A stretch of 64,000 nt of DNA. Origin: Chishuiella changwenlii (GTDB lineage Bacteria; Bacteroidota; Bacteroidia; Flavobacteriales; Weeksellaceae). The stretch lies in the NCBI RefSeq assembly GCF_900142565.1, contig NZ_FRBH01000009.1, forward strand, positions 1 through 64,000. Direction: 5' to 3'. Positions 1 to 8,567 of the stretch are shown piece after piece. The number at the start of each line of letters is the position of its first letter. The first letter of the stretch is position 1. The position numbers and the translations under genes were made by a program. Under the pieces are notes generated by a model, which was given only the letters and a program-made list of their open reading frames with translations, ran no database searches and was not told the DNA's origin.

Positions 1-59
1 TTCTTAATTCTTAATTCTTAATTCTTAATTCTTAATTCTTAATTCTTAATTCTTAATTA
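1..59. repeat. 7-bp tandem repeat array (TTAATTC)n
   Basis: About eight head-to-tail copies of the heptamer TTAATTC; the array runs off the left edge of the window. It ends just before the promoter of the first gene. Heptamer arrays of other sequences flank the dispersed elements elsewhere in the window, so this is probably the end of another such element. Confidence 0.9.
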
Positions 60-64
60 TAATG

Positions 65-72
65 TAAATTTG
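65..72 (+). promoter_or_regulatory. -7 promoter box TAAATTTG
   Basis: Exact match to the Bacteroidota -7 consensus TAnnTTTG, 22 nt before the first start codon. No TTG of a -33 box is seen at the usual spacing because the heptamer array occupies that position. Confidence 0.5.
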
Positions 73-94
73 CAAAAGAATTATACATTATAAA

Positions 95-1777
95 ATGTCT
101 CAGTATTTTCATCACTTTAAACAATCAATTTCAAATTTAGATATTCCAGTATTATTTGATTATCCATTTTATTATGAGCCAAAAGAAATCGCAAAATTAG
201 CTTGTAAAGAAGTTCAGGATTATTTAGAAAATCAAACAGATTTTGAACATAACTTCGGTTTATTAAATGATACGTCTTCCATTCCTATTGGAAAAATGTT
301 TGGTGTTTTGGTTGTAAAAAATAAATTGAATGAGATTGGATATTTAGCTGCTGTTTCAGGTAAACTTGCAAATTCTAATGTACACTTATACTTTGTTCCT
401 CCAGTTTTTGATATGCTGCATAAAGATGGTTTTTTCTTAGAACAAGAAGAACGTTTAAATGAAATAAACAGAATATTAGAAAAATTAGAAAGTGATTCAT
501 CCTATCTAAATCTTAAACAAGAATGGCTTAATTTTGATAAAAATTCAACTCAAAAAATAGTAGATGCTAAGCTACTTTTAAAGACAAATAAAGCCGATAG
601 AAAAAAGCAACGATCTGTTATTATTACAACTTTAAATGTTGAAGATGCAGAAGAATTTGAAGCTGATTTAGTGAAACAAAGTTTACGAGATAAATACGAA
701 TTTAGAAAATTAACGGAGGAAATTGAAACTCAAAAAATAGCTTTTTTAAATGAAATCGAATCTTATGAAAGTAAGATTTCTGAATTAAAAGAAGAAAGAA
801 AAATAAAATCTAAATTACTTCAAAATCAATTATTTGAACAATATCAATTCACTAATAAGTTTAATAAAAATAAAAGTTTAAAATCTATTTTTGAACAAAC
901 AGTTTTTCAAAAACCACCTGCTGGTGCTGGTGAATGTGCAGCTCCAAAATTATTACAATTTGCATTCCTTAATCAGTTAGAACCAATATGTATGGCAGAA
1001 TTTTGGTGGGGCGATTCTCCAAAATCTGAAGTAAGAAAACACCAACATTTTTACCCTGCTTGTACTGGAAAATGTGAACCTATTTTGGGACATATGTTAG
1101 ATGGAATTGAGTTGGAAGAAAACTTATTATTAAAACAAAATTCTGATGTTGATCAACTAGAAATTATTTACAAAGACAGCGAATTAATTGTGATTAATAA
1201 ACCAGAAGAATTTTTATCTGTTCCCGGAATTGAAATTAAAGATTCTGTTTATTTTAGAATAAAAAGTTTATACCCAAATGCTACAGGACCACTAATTGTT
1301 CATCGTTTGGATATGGCAACTTCTGGACTTTTGGTTTTAGCGCTAAATAAAGAAAGTCATAAAGCATTACAGCAACAATTTATTAAACGAAAAATAAAGA
1401 AAAGATATGTTGCTTTGTTAGATGGTAATATTAACAATGATAAAGGTGTAATAAATTTGCCTTTACGTGTAGATTTAGACGATCGTCCTAGACAAATGGT
1501 TTGCGAAGAACATGGAAAAACAGCAAAAACAGAATATGAAGTCATAAAAAGAAAGGACAATAAAACACTGGTCCACTTCTACCCGATTACTGGTAGAACG
1601 CATCAATTAAGGATGCATGCTTCTCATGTTTTAGGTTTAAATTCGCCAATAATTGGAGATGATTTGTACGGAAAAAAAGCAAATCGCTTACATTTACATG
1701 CAGAATACTTGGAATTAGTGCATCCAACTACAAAAGAAATTATGAAATTTCAGGTTGATGCAAATTTTAATCTCTAA
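95..1777 (+). CDS. RluA-family pseudouridine synthase with long N-terminal extension
   Basis: A 560-residue protein that converts uridine to pseudouridine in rRNA or tRNA. The C-terminal third is a standard RluA catalytic domain: KDSELIVINKP, then HRLDMATSGL at 403-412 with catalytic Asp406, and the late motif GRTHQLRMH. The first ~340 residues are an extension with a coiled-coil-like, Lys/Glu-rich stretch around 200-250 and a Cys-containing segment (C281, C323, C327) that resembles a metal-binding knuckle. Long RluA proteins of this build are common in Bacteroidota. The exact RNA target (23S U746/tRNA U32 type or other) cannot be read from sequence. Confidence 0.9.
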   Translation: MSQYFHHFKQSISNLDIPVLFDYPFYYEPKEIAKLACKEVQDYLENQTDFEHNFGLLNDTSSIPIGKMFGVLVVKNKLNEIGYLAAVSGKLANSNVHLYFVPPVFDMLHKDGFFLEQEERLNEINRILEKLESDSSYLNLKQEWLNFDKNSTQKIVDAKLLLKTNKADRKKQRSVIITTLNVEDAEEFEADLVKQSLRDKYEFRKLTEEIETQKIAFLNEIESYESKISELKEERKIKSKLLQNQLFEQYQFTNKFNKNKSLKSIFEQTVFQKPPAGAGECAAPKLLQFAFLNQLEPICMAEFWWGDSPKSEVRKHQHFYPACTGKCEPILGHMLDGIELEENLLLKQNSDVDQLEIIYKDSELIVINKPEEFLSVPGIEIKDSVYFRIKSLYPNATGPLIVHRLDMATSGLLVLALNKESHKALQQQFIKRKIKKRYVALLDGNINNDKGVINLPLRVDLDDRPRQMVCEEHGKTAKTEYEVIKRKDNKTLVHFYPITGRTHQLRMHASHVLGLNSPIIGDDLYGKKANRLHLHAEYLELVHPTTKEIMKFQVDANFNL

Positions 1778-1782
1778 TTTTG
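1755..1782 (+). promoter_or_regulatory. -33/-7 promoter inside the end of the upstream gene
   Basis: TTG at 1755-1757 and TAATTTTG at 1775-1782 are separated by 17 nt, the textbook Bacteroidota spacing. The box straddles the stop codon of the pseudouridine synthase gene and lies 17 nt before the ATG at 1800, so the next gene probably has its own promoter and a very short leader. Confidence 0.7.
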
Positions 1783-1799
1783 CAATAGAATTATACAGA

Positions 1800-2156
1800 A
1801 TGAAAGAAAAAGAATTAACAATAAGAGATGTTATTTTTCGTGATATGGACATACTTATTATGTCAAAGTTACGAGGCGGTGATAATATTTCTATTAACGA
1901 TTTAATTGATATTTCATCTTATTTAGCTGCAAGTTTATTTAGAGAAAGATGGAAACAAAAAGGAGAATTAAATAAAGAAGAAGTAAATGTTGTTTTAGGA
2001 AATATTGGAGACTTTTGTAACCAACATTTCGGAGAGTTTTTTACACAAGAAGATTTTGATAAGATTGTAAAAATATCTCAGCTCTTATTACAAAAACCAA
2101 CATTTGACGACGATTCTAAAACCTTTTTTGAAGATATATTGAAATCAAATTCATAA
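1800..2156 (+). CDS. conserved hypothetical protein (118 aa)
   Basis: A small soluble, mostly helical, acidic protein beginning MKEKELTIRDVIFRDMDILI. I do not recognise the family and see no motif, signal peptide or membrane segment. The reading frame extends upstream to 1755, but the ATG at 1800 is preferred. It lies just behind a good promoter at 1755-1782 and avoids overlap with the pseudouridine synthase gene. A strong terminator follows. Function unknown. Confidence 0.7.
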   Translation: MKEKELTIRDVIFRDMDILIMSKLRGGDNISINDLIDISSYLAASLFRERWKQKGELNKEEVNVVLGNIGDFCNQHFGEFFTQEDFDKIVKISQLLLQKPTFDDDSKTFFEDILKSNS

Positions 2157-2171
2157 TATAGATTTACATAA

Positions 2172-2206
2172 AAAATGCCTTCAATTTTTTGAAGGCATTT
2201 TTATTT
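2172..2206 (+). terminator. intrinsic terminator
   Basis: AAAATGCCTTCAA pairs with TTGAAGGCATTTT around a short T loop and is followed by more T. It is placed 15 nt after the stop of the 1800 gene. Confidence 0.85.
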
Positions 2207-2227
2207 CTAGTTATTTTAGAATTGATT

Positions 2228-2330
2228 TTCTTGTCTAAGTTCTCGATACAATTTTTCTTCATTCCATTTCGAAAAACCACTCGAACAGACAGAAAATTTT
2301 TATCTCTCTAGCCTCTAGCCTCTAAAATTA
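2228..2330 (-). repeat. dispersed composite element, copy A
   Basis: Reading the minus strand, the core contains CTGTCTGTTCGAGTGG, then TTTTTCG, GAAGAAAAATTGTATCGAGAAC and TTAGACAAG. These blocks recur at 27.2, 37.6, 44.0 and 54.1-54.5 kb. One side (2301-2330) carries two to three heptamers CTCTAGC/CTCTAAA. The element touches the stop codon of the nitroreductase gene. Confidence 0.8.
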
Positions 2331-2957
2331 ATCTATTCTCGTTACCATTTCATCTAACGGAATTCTAACTTTTTTCAAATTCGCTAAATAATCGCTTTCA
2401 TGATCTCTGTAACCTAATGATAGGATAACTGTACTATGTAAATCTAATTCTTGCAAACCTAATAATTCATCGAATAAAGCTGGATCAAAACCTTCCATTG
2501 GTGTAGAATCAACTTTTTCATTCGCTGCTGCTATTAAAGCTGTTCCTAAAGCAATGTATGTTTGCTTTTCTGCCCATAATTTATTTTGTTCATCTGTTCT
2601 AGTTTTGAAATAACTATCTATGCTGATAAAAAAATCTTGTAACGCACTTTCAGGCACTCCCCTCTCTTCTGCCATTAAAGAAGTTAAATTTTGTACATGC
2701 TCTGTTGTAACGCTATTATAAGCTGCAAAAACTAATAAATGAGATGAATCTGCTATTTGTCCATTAAAAGAGTTTGCTCCTAATTTCGCTTTCAATTCTT
2801 CGTTACTAACAGCAAATACTCTGTAAGGTTGTAAACCACAAGATGATGCACTTAAATTAATCGCGTGTAAAATATTATTTACTTTTTCTTCGCTTACTTT
2901 TTCAGAATTATATTTTTTTACTGCGTATCTCCAGTTTAAATCTTCTATTAAATTCAT
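2328..2957 (-). CDS. nitroreductase family NAD(P)H-dependent oxidoreductase
   Basis: A 209-residue FMN enzyme of the NfsB/oxygen-insensitive nitroreductase family, which reduces nitroaromatics or quinones with NAD(P)H. Recognisable parts are the N-terminal WRYAVKKYNSEKVS (9-22), the phosphate-binding SASSCGLQPYRV (36-47) and the late STPMEGFDP and LSLGYRD motifs. Length is normal for the family. It is divergent from an HxlR-family regulator whose homologues (YodB and relatives) control such reductases in response to quinones or electrophiles. The intergenic space carries a -7 box for each direction. Physiological substrate unknown. Confidence 0.9.
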   Translation of the reverse strand: MNLIEDLNWRYAVKKYNSEKVSEEKVNNILHAINLSASSCGLQPYRVFAVSNEELKAKLGANSFNGQIADSSHLLVFAAYNSVTTEHVQNLTSLMAEERGVPESALQDFFISIDSYFKTRTDEQNKLWAEKQTYIALGTALIAAANEKVDSTPMEGFDPALFDELLGLQELDLHSTVILSLGYRDHESDYLANLKKVRIPLDEMVTRID

Positions 2958-2979
2958 TATAATTTTATTTTTAATAAGA

Positions 2980-3016
2980 CAAAGATATTTTTCTCATTTA
3001 ACTTTTAGTAAATTTG
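2980..3016. promoter_or_regulatory. divergent -7 boxes for nitroreductase and HxlR genes
   Basis: Minus strand: TATCTTTG at 2987-2980 for the nitroreductase. Plus strand: TAAATTTG at 3009-3016 for the HxlR gene. The 21 nt between them would be a natural place for an HxlR dimer to control both. Confidence 0.6.
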
Positions 3017-3064
3017 ATAGAACAAATAATGGTGACATTTTAGTAACTACTCATAAAATGTAGT

Positions 3065-3433
3065 ATGGAGAATAAAAAAACAGAATATGATAATGCAACT
3101 AAAGTTTGCAGACATAATATAAGAGCAATACACGATACAATGGATGTTATTGGAGGTAAATGGAAGATTTCCATTATTTCTTGCCTTTGTTTCGAAACAA
3201 TGAGATATTCAGAATTACTAAAAGAAATTGAAGGTATTTCTGGGAAAATGCTTAGTAGAGAACTAAAAGATCTTGAAATAAATGGACTTGTTATGAGAAC
3301 AGTCAGCAATACAAATCCAATTTCTGTAGTTTATGAATTAACAGAATATGGAGAAACATTAAAAGATTTAACGCTTACGATTGCTAATTGGGGAAATGCA
3401 CATAGAGAGAAAATTATAAGCGAATATAATTAA
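3065..3433 (+). CDS. HxlR-family winged-helix transcriptional regulator
   Basis: A 122-residue DNA-binding protein. The HxlR signature IGGKWKISIISCL sits in the N-terminal half, followed by RYSELLKEIEGISGKMLSRELKDLE (recognition region) and the wing VVYELTEYGETL. Cys15 lies just before the winged helix, where YodB-type redox sensors carry their reactive Cys. Together with the divergent nitroreductase this suggests a thiol-based electrophile or quinone sensor. The sensing role is inferred from context; the DNA-binding family is clear. Confidence 0.92.
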   Translation: MENKKTEYDNATKVCRHNIRAIHDTMDVIGGKWKISIISCLCFETMRYSELLKEIEGISGKMLSRELKDLEINGLVMRTVSNTNPISVVYELTEYGETLKDLTLTIANWGNAHREKIISEYN

Positions 3434-3449
3434 GAAATTTTTAGAACAC

Positions 3450-3983
3450 ATGAAGAGAATTTTACTTGTAGGAATTTTATTACTGCTTATTACAGCTTGT
3501 AAGAAAGAACCAAATTTTGACGAAAAAGGAAAAGAGGTTTTTGATGAATTGAAAGATTTGTCTAAAATTTCTGCTGATGCTAATACCACAATTTACGATG
3601 TTTGGAATAAAGCTATTTTCGATAAAGAATATGCTTTGTGTACTTCTTCCAAATCTAAAGATTGTAAAGTAGCAGATGCAAGCGAAGCAATAAATCGTTT
3701 AATAAAAGAAAAATCAATGGTTACATTGGTAAAAGAAATTAATAAAAAAGATAGTGTAATAAAGTTAAATTTAGATTCTATTGCTAAGCATCCCAATAAT
3801 GATAAAGACGTTTATGAAAATTTAATTGATTTGTATAAAAACGTAAAAGAATTATCAGATGATGTGAAAAAACCAGATGGTAATATTATTTCATTTGCTC
3901 AAAAAAATGCTCAATTAAATAAGGATATTAATTTAATTGTAACAGAAATTGAAGTAAGAAAACCGAATTGGAAAACGAAATAA
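3450..3983 (+). CDS. predicted lipoprotein (177 aa), unknown function
   Basis: Signal peptide with lipobox LITAC and lipid-modified Cys17, then a Lys/Asp-rich helical body without recognised motifs. It starts 16 nt after the HxlR stop, so the two may be co-transcribed. The residues after Cys (KKEPNFDE) are basic rather than the acidic surface-export pattern, so it may stay on the periplasmic side. Function not recognised. Confidence 0.8.
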   Translation: MKRILLVGILLLLITACKKEPNFDEKGKEVFDELKDLSKISADANTTIYDVWNKAIFDKEYALCTSSKSKDCKVADASEAINRLIKEKSMVTLVKEINKKDSVIKLNLDSIAKHPNNDKDVYENLIDLYKNVKELSDDVKKPDGNIISFAQKNAQLNKDINLIVTEIEVRKPNWKTK

Positions 3984-3991
3984 AAGAAGTC

Positions 3992-4702
3992 CTAATTAAG
4001 GCTTTTTTTATATTGCTCTAAATCCAAACCGAGAATCTCTCCTACTTTAGTAAATTCATCATTAATGGTTGCATTTAAAACTATTCTCTCTTTTGTAATT
4101 GGATGATTAAATATCAACTGATGAGCGTGAAGCATCATTCCTGTTAATCCAAAATTTTCTAACCATAATTTATTTTGCTTATTACATCCATGTGGACGAC
4201 TTCCTAAAATTGGATGAAAAATATGGCGAAAATGTTTACGTAATTGATGCATTCTTCCAGTCTCTGGAATTGCCTCAACTAAACAATATCGTGAGGTTGG
4301 ATGATTGTTATATTCTAAATCTATTTCGGCAGTTTGTAAAAGATGAAAATAAGTAATTGCATTTTGTTTTACCCCATCATCATTAGTCAAATCATAGTCT
4401 ATTGTTAATTCTTTTGGCGCCCAACCGCGTAAAATTGCTAGATATTTTTTCTCAACTTCTCTACTTGCAAAGTATTCATTCATAACCTTTAATACTTCTT
4501 TATCTAAAGCAAATATTAAAACACCAGATGTTTTACGATCTAATCTGTGAATAGGATAAACATGTTGTCCTCCAATTTGATTTCTAAGTTCCTGAACGGC
4601 ATATACTTTTGCATCTCGCGCATAAAAAGATTTATGAACTAATAATCCACTTGGTTTATTTATCGCTACAAGATATTCGTCTTGATAAAGAATTTCTAAC
4701 AT
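3992..4702 (-). CDS. RluA/TruC-like pseudouridine synthase
   Basis: A 236-residue single-domain pseudouridine synthase without an S4 domain. The catalytic motif HRLDRKTSG lies at 52-60 with Asp55. The later PETGRMHQLRKHFRHIFHPI and GSRPHG motifs resemble the TruC branch, which modifies U65 of certain tRNAs. It converges with the lipoprotein gene at 3450, with only 8 nt between the stops. A -7 box lies 4 nt before the ATG, so the mRNA may be leaderless. TruC assignment is moderate; the fold is certain. Confidence 0.88.
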   Translation of the reverse strand: MLEILYQDEYLVAINKPSGLLVHKSFYARDAKVYAVQELRNQIGGQHVYPIHRLDRKTSGVLIFALDKEVLKVMNEYFASREVEKKYLAILRGWAPKELTIDYDLTNDDGVKQNAITYFHLLQTAEIDLEYNNHPTSRYCLVEAIPETGRMHQLRKHFRHIFHPILGSRPHGCNKQNKLWLENFGLTGMMLHAHQLIFNHPITKERIVLNATINDEFTKVGEILGLDLEQYKKSLN

Positions 4703-4706
4703 ATTG

Positions 4707-4714
4707 CAAAAGTA
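4707..4714 (-). promoter_or_regulatory. -7 box TACTTTTG 4 nt from a start codon
   Basis: On the minus strand the order is TACTTTTG, CAAT, ATG. The usual start site a few nt after the box would coincide with the start codon, implying a leaderless transcript. Confidence 0.6.
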
Positions 4715-4798
4715 AAAAGAGATTCTAATTTAATGCCTCTTTTCAGTATAAAAATTACAGTTGATATTTATATCTTTATAAAACGATTTTGAATAACA

Positions 4799-5539
4799 AT
4801 GAAGAAAGGATTAATTATAGGAAAAGGTTGGCTTGGAAATAGATTAGAAGCTATTTTGGATCAGAAATATGTATTAACAACAACGAAAAGAAATGCTGAT
4901 CAACCAAATTGTATTTCCATAGATTTTGATCAAATAATTGATAAAAGTATATCAACCACTGCGTATGAATTTATAGTAATTACAATTCCATTAGGAAAGC
5001 GACAATCTATAGAGGAATTAGATTTCCGTTTTACACAGTTAATTCAATTTATTGGTGAGTTTAATAAACAAATACTATTAATTAGTAGTACTGGAATATA
5101 TCCTGATGAAGGAGATGTAATTAATGAAACGACTTTTTCTGATTGCGAATTAAATCAATCCTATCAATTAATAGAGAATAAATTAAAAATAACATATCCG
5201 CAATTGGTTATTCTAAGATTGGGAGGATTAATGGGCGATAATCGTTATTTATCGAATTACATTAAACTAGATAAACCTAATCTAGATGTTGTTGCAAATC
5301 ATATTCATTACCAAGATGTTTGCACTATTATCGATACAATAATAGAACAAAACTTCAAAGGAAAAATTTATAATGCTGTTGCTCCAGAAAATCCTACGAA
5401 AGAGGAGATTTTAGAATATCAAATTAATCAGAATTTAATAAAATCTACTTCGAAAAAAGGAAAGATAATTTCATCGGATAAATTGATTAATGAATTGAAT
5501 TATCAATTCATTTTTCCAAATCCAATTTATTTTAAATAG
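4799..5539 (+). CDS. NAD(P)-binding Rossmann protein, YeeZ-like
   Basis: A 246-residue protein of the extended SDR/epimerase-like group. The N-terminal dinucleotide loop is IIGKGWLGNRL (6-16). A mid-protein ISSTGIYPDEGDVINE segment corresponds to the usual S/T-x3-Y region, and VILRLGGLMGDNRYLSNYI plus HIHYQDVC match the C-terminal substrate lobe of YeeZ-type proteins. No biosynthetic partner is adjacent, so the substrate is unknown. It is followed within 6 nt by the converging TPR gene. Confidence 0.8.
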   Translation: MKKGLIIGKGWLGNRLEAILDQKYVLTTTKRNADQPNCISIDFDQIIDKSISTTAYEFIVITIPLGKRQSIEELDFRFTQLIQFIGEFNKQILLISSTGIYPDEGDVINETTFSDCELNQSYQLIENKLKITYPQLVILRLGGLMGDNRYLSNYIKLDKPNLDVVANHIHYQDVCTIIDTIIEQNFKGKIYNAVAPENPTKEEILEYQINQNLIKSTSKKGKIISSDKLINELNYQFIFPNPIYFK

Positions 5540-5545
5540 TAAAAC

Positions 5546-6463
5546 CTATCTCCTTGTTTTTCCTTGCTTATTCTTAAAAACAAAAAAGAAAATAACAACT
5601 GCTAAAACAGAAATTAGAATAGTATCCCAATGTTCTTTGAAGAAAGTAATAGATTTTTTAGAATCTTGTGTTTCATTAGACTTTTCTTGTTGATTTCTTT
5701 TAACAAGATTTAATCGTTTTTGTAACAAAGAAGATGTATTGCCATATTCTACTGCTTTATCATAAGCAATTTTTGCATTTTTAAAATCTTTAATTAGATA
5801 TAAGCTATTACCATAATCAAACAATAAGTGAGCAACAATATCATTCTTAGGCTTTACGAAAGACATACGCTCATTTAATTGATAATAAATATAATTTATT
5901 AATTCCTTAATTTCTGCTGTAGATAAATTTGTTTTAGGTGAATCTTCATTTCCAAAATCTTGATTAATCAAATTTTTAGAATTTAAAGGAAGTTCTCCTA
6001 ATTTTATTCTCAAGATATTTACGTGTATCCATTCTGATTTTTCATGAGAATTAGGGTTTAATTCTAAAGCTTTTGTAATCCACTTTAATGCGTTTTTATT
6101 GTCTCCTATTAGCTCATAAGCAGTTCCAAGATTAGATGCCGTTGAATATTGATTTGGCTTTTGCTTTTCTATATCAAGATATAAATCAATCGCTTTTTGA
6201 AATTTTCCTTGTATAATGTAAATAATTCCTTTCTCAATTAAGTAATCTATTTTCGGTTGTACAGTATACAAGCTATCTAACTTAACTAAATCATCAGTAA
6301 GATTATCAGTAAAAAAATGATGCCCATTTGGAACAATATCGTCATAATCTGCAAACAATGTTGTTCCTGTAGATAATTCTTTCTGAGTGCCATTTAAGCA
6401 GGCTATACTATAAGAAGAAATGAAGATAGAACAAATAATAAACAAAAATTTGTATAATCGCAT
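5546..6463 (-). CDS. TPR-repeat protein with C-terminal membrane anchor
   Basis: A 305-residue exported protein: signal peptide, about two clear tetratricopeptide repeats (IIYIQGKFQKAIDLYLDIEK and SNLGTAYELIGDNKNALKWI), a third degenerate repeat near 230-250, and a C-terminal transmembrane helix (about 276-296) ending in KNKQGKTRR. The repeats should face the periplasm with the basic tail in the cytoplasm. TPRs bind partner proteins, but no partner is evident nearby. Specific function unknown. Confidence 0.8.
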   Translation of the reverse strand: MRLYKFLFIICSIFISSYSIACLNGTQKELSTGTTLFADYDDIVPNGHHFFTDNLTDDLVKLDSLYTVQPKIDYLIEKGIIYIIQGKFQKAIDLYLDIEKQKPNQYSTASNLGTAYELIGDNKNALKWITKALELNPNSHEKSEWIHVNILRIKLGELPLNSKNLINQDFGNEDSPKTNLSTAEIKELINYIYYQLNERMSFVKPKNDIVAHLLFDYGNSLYLIKDFKNAKIAYDKAVEYGNTSSLLQKRLNLVKRNQQEKSNETQDSKKSITFFKEHWDTILISVLAVVIFFFVFKNKQGKTRR

Positions 6464-6558
6464 AAAGATAATTTTTCATAAAAATACTGAAAACTTACTC
6501 GTTGTGCTATGTTTTATTTTTTAATTTTATCACTCAAAATAATTTAACCTAAAAAACT

Positions 6559-6948
6559 ATGTTTACAATAAAACAAATTGAAGAAGCTCATAATAAAATG
6601 ACTTCTGGAGCAGACTTTCCAAAATATATTCAAGAAATTAAACAATTAGGTGTTACATCATTTGAAACATTTGTAAAAGATGGGCACACTATTTATTATA
6701 GTGATAATGATTATAAAACAATTTCTGAACCTTTATATAATTCATTAGTCATTAAGAATGAAAGTGATAAAAAACAATTTATTAATTATTTAAAAATACA
6801 TCAAAATGGTGAAACGGATTTCTTTACATTTTGTGATCATTGTGCAGAAACAGGAATTGAAAAATGGATAATGAATCTAGATGAAATGACTTGTACATAT
6901 TATAATATAAAAAATAATGAAATTTTAGTAGAAGAAATTCCTGTTTAA
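6559..6948 (+). CDS. DUF1398 family protein
   Basis: A 129-residue soluble protein. The start MFTIKQIEEAHNKMTSGADF and the segment GVTSFETFVKDGHTIYY are characteristic of DUF1398, sometimes called phage envelope-like. These stand-alone chromosomal proteins have no established biochemical function. Monocistronic, with a strong bidirectional terminator between it and lpdA. Confidence 0.8.
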   Translation: MFTIKQIEEAHNKMTSGADFPKYIQEIKQLGVTSFETFVKDGHTIYYSDNDYKTISEPLYNSLVIKNESDKKQFINYLKIHQNGETDFFTFCDHCAETGIEKWIMNLDEMTCTYYNIKNNEILVEEIPV

Positions 6949-6956
6949 ATAAAAAA

Positions 6957-6985
6957 AATCGGAAGAATAACTCTTCCGATTTTTA
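6957..6985. terminator. bidirectional intrinsic terminator
   Basis: AATCGGAAG pairs with CTTCCGATT around a 7-nt loop, with an A run on the left and a T run on the right, so it can end transcription from both convergent genes. Confidence 0.85.
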
Positions 6986-7006
6986 TATATACTATTCTTT
7001 ATTTTA

Positions 7007-8407
7007 TTAAGAATGGATTGGACGATTGTCCGTTGCAGCTAAAGCAGCTTCTTTAATTGCTTCTGCAAATGTTGGGTGAGCATGAGACATTCTTGTTAAG
7101 TCTTCTGCTGACGCACGGAATTCCATTGCTGTAACTCCTTCTGCGATTAAATCTGCAGCACGAGCACCAATAATATGCATTCCTAAGATTTCGTCTGTAT
7201 TTTTATCAGCTAAAATTTTAGCAAATCCATCAGTATCCATAGAAGCACGAGCGCGACCTAAAGCTTTAAATGGGAAAGAACCAACTTTATATTCAACACC
7301 TTCCTCTTTTAATTGCTCTTCAGTTTTACCAACTCCAGCAACTTCTGGCCAAGTATAAACTACACCAGGAATCAAGTTATAATTGATATGAGGTTTTTGA
7401 CCTGCTAATTGCTCAGCAACTAAAACACCTTCTTCTTCTGCTTTGTGAGCTAACATTGCACCAGCAACAACGTCACCAATTGCATAAATGTTAGAAACAT
7501 TTGTTTGTAAGTGATCATTTGTTTTGATACGACCTCTTTCATCAACTTCAACACCAACAGTATCTAAACCTAAAGAACCAGTAAAAGCACGACGACCAAC
7601 AGCAACTAATGCGTAATCTCCTGTAATTTCTAACTCTTCTCCTTTTTTAGATGTTGCTTTTAATGTTACATCATCTCCATTATTTACAACAGAAGTTACT
7701 CCTGTAGCTAAATGGAATTTCATTCCTTGTTTTTTCAATACTTTTGTCAATTCTTTTGATAAAGCACCGTCCATTCCAGGAATTATACGCTCTGCATATT
7801 CTACAACAGTTACATCAGAACCTAAACGTAAATAAACAGAACCTAATTCTAAACCAATAACTCCTCCTCCAATTACAATTAAATGTTTAGGAACTTCTGG
7901 TAAAGCTAAAGCTTCTGTAGAAGTAATAATTCTTTTTGCATCTGTTGGAGCAAATGGTAATTCAGAAGAAACAGAACCTGTAGCAATAATTGTATTTTTA
8001 GCTTCAATTTCTTGAGTAGAACCATCTTTTGCAGTAACAACAATATGAGTAGCATCTTTAAAAGCACCTGTACCTTCTAATACATCGATGTTATTTTTGC
8101 TCATTAAATATTTAATACCAGCAACATTTGTATCAACAACACCTGCTTTACGAGCAATCATTTGAGTGAAGTTTACTTTAGGAGCATCAATCTCAATTCC
8201 GTGCTCTTTAAAGTGATTTACAGCATCATAATAGTGATGAGAAGAATCTAATAAAGCTTTAGATGGAATACATCCTACATTAAGACATGTTCCTCCTAAA
8301 TTTTCTTTTTCGATAATTGCAGTTTTAAATCCCAATTGCGCACAACGGATTGCAGCAACATATCCTCCAGGTCCAGCACCTATTACGGCTACATCATAAG
8401 AACTCAT
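7007..8407 (-). CDS. lpdA: dihydrolipoyl dehydrogenase (E3)
   Basis: A 466-residue flavoprotein that reoxidises dihydrolipoamide with NAD+ in the pyruvate, 2-oxoglutarate and branched-chain dehydrogenase complexes and the glycine cleavage system. FAD loop GAGPGGYVAA (10-19), redox disulfide GGTCLNVGC with C41 and C46, NAD loop VIGGGVIGLELGS, and the C-terminal HAHPTFAEA with the catalytic His-Glu pair supplied to the partner subunit. Full length, no defects. It stands alone here, so it is probably the shared E3 subunit. Confidence 0.96.
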   Translation of the reverse strand: MSSYDVAVIGAGPGGYVAAIRCAQLGFKTAIIEKENLGGTCLNVGCIPSKALLDSSHHYYDAVNHFKEHGIEIDAPKVNFTQMIARKAGVVDTNVAGIKYLMSKNNIDVLEGTGAFKDATHIVVTAKDGSTQEIEAKNTIIATGSVSSELPFAPTDAKRIITSTEALALPEVPKHLIVIGGGVIGLELGSVYLRLGSDVTVVEYAERIIPGMDGALSKELTKVLKKQGMKFHLATGVTSVVNNGDDVTLKATSKKGEELEITGDYALVAVGRRAFTGSLGLDTVGVEVDERGRIKTNDHLQTNVSNIYAIGDVVAGAMLAHKAEEEGVLVAEQLAGQKPHINYNLIPGVVYTWPEVAGVGKTEEQLKEEGVEYKVGSFPFKALGRARASMDTDGFAKILADKNTDEILGMHIIGARAADLIAEGVTAMEFRASAEDLTRMSHAHPTFAEAIKEAALAATDNRPIHS

Positions 8408-8453
8408 ATAGTTTTATTTTGATTTATTATTATTTACTTCTTTACTTATCCTA

Positions 8454-8461
8454 CAAATATA
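8454..8461 (-). promoter_or_regulatory. -7 box TATATTTG for lpdA
   Basis: Exact TAnnTTTG match on the minus strand, 46 nt before the lpdA start. Confidence 0.5.
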
Positions 8462-8567
8462 AATAATCTCCTCTATACTTTTAGTATAAATTAAAGATGA
8501 ATTTTGTTAGGAAAATGATTAAAATTCATTGATCTATAAAACCATTATCCGCTATAAAATGGATAGT

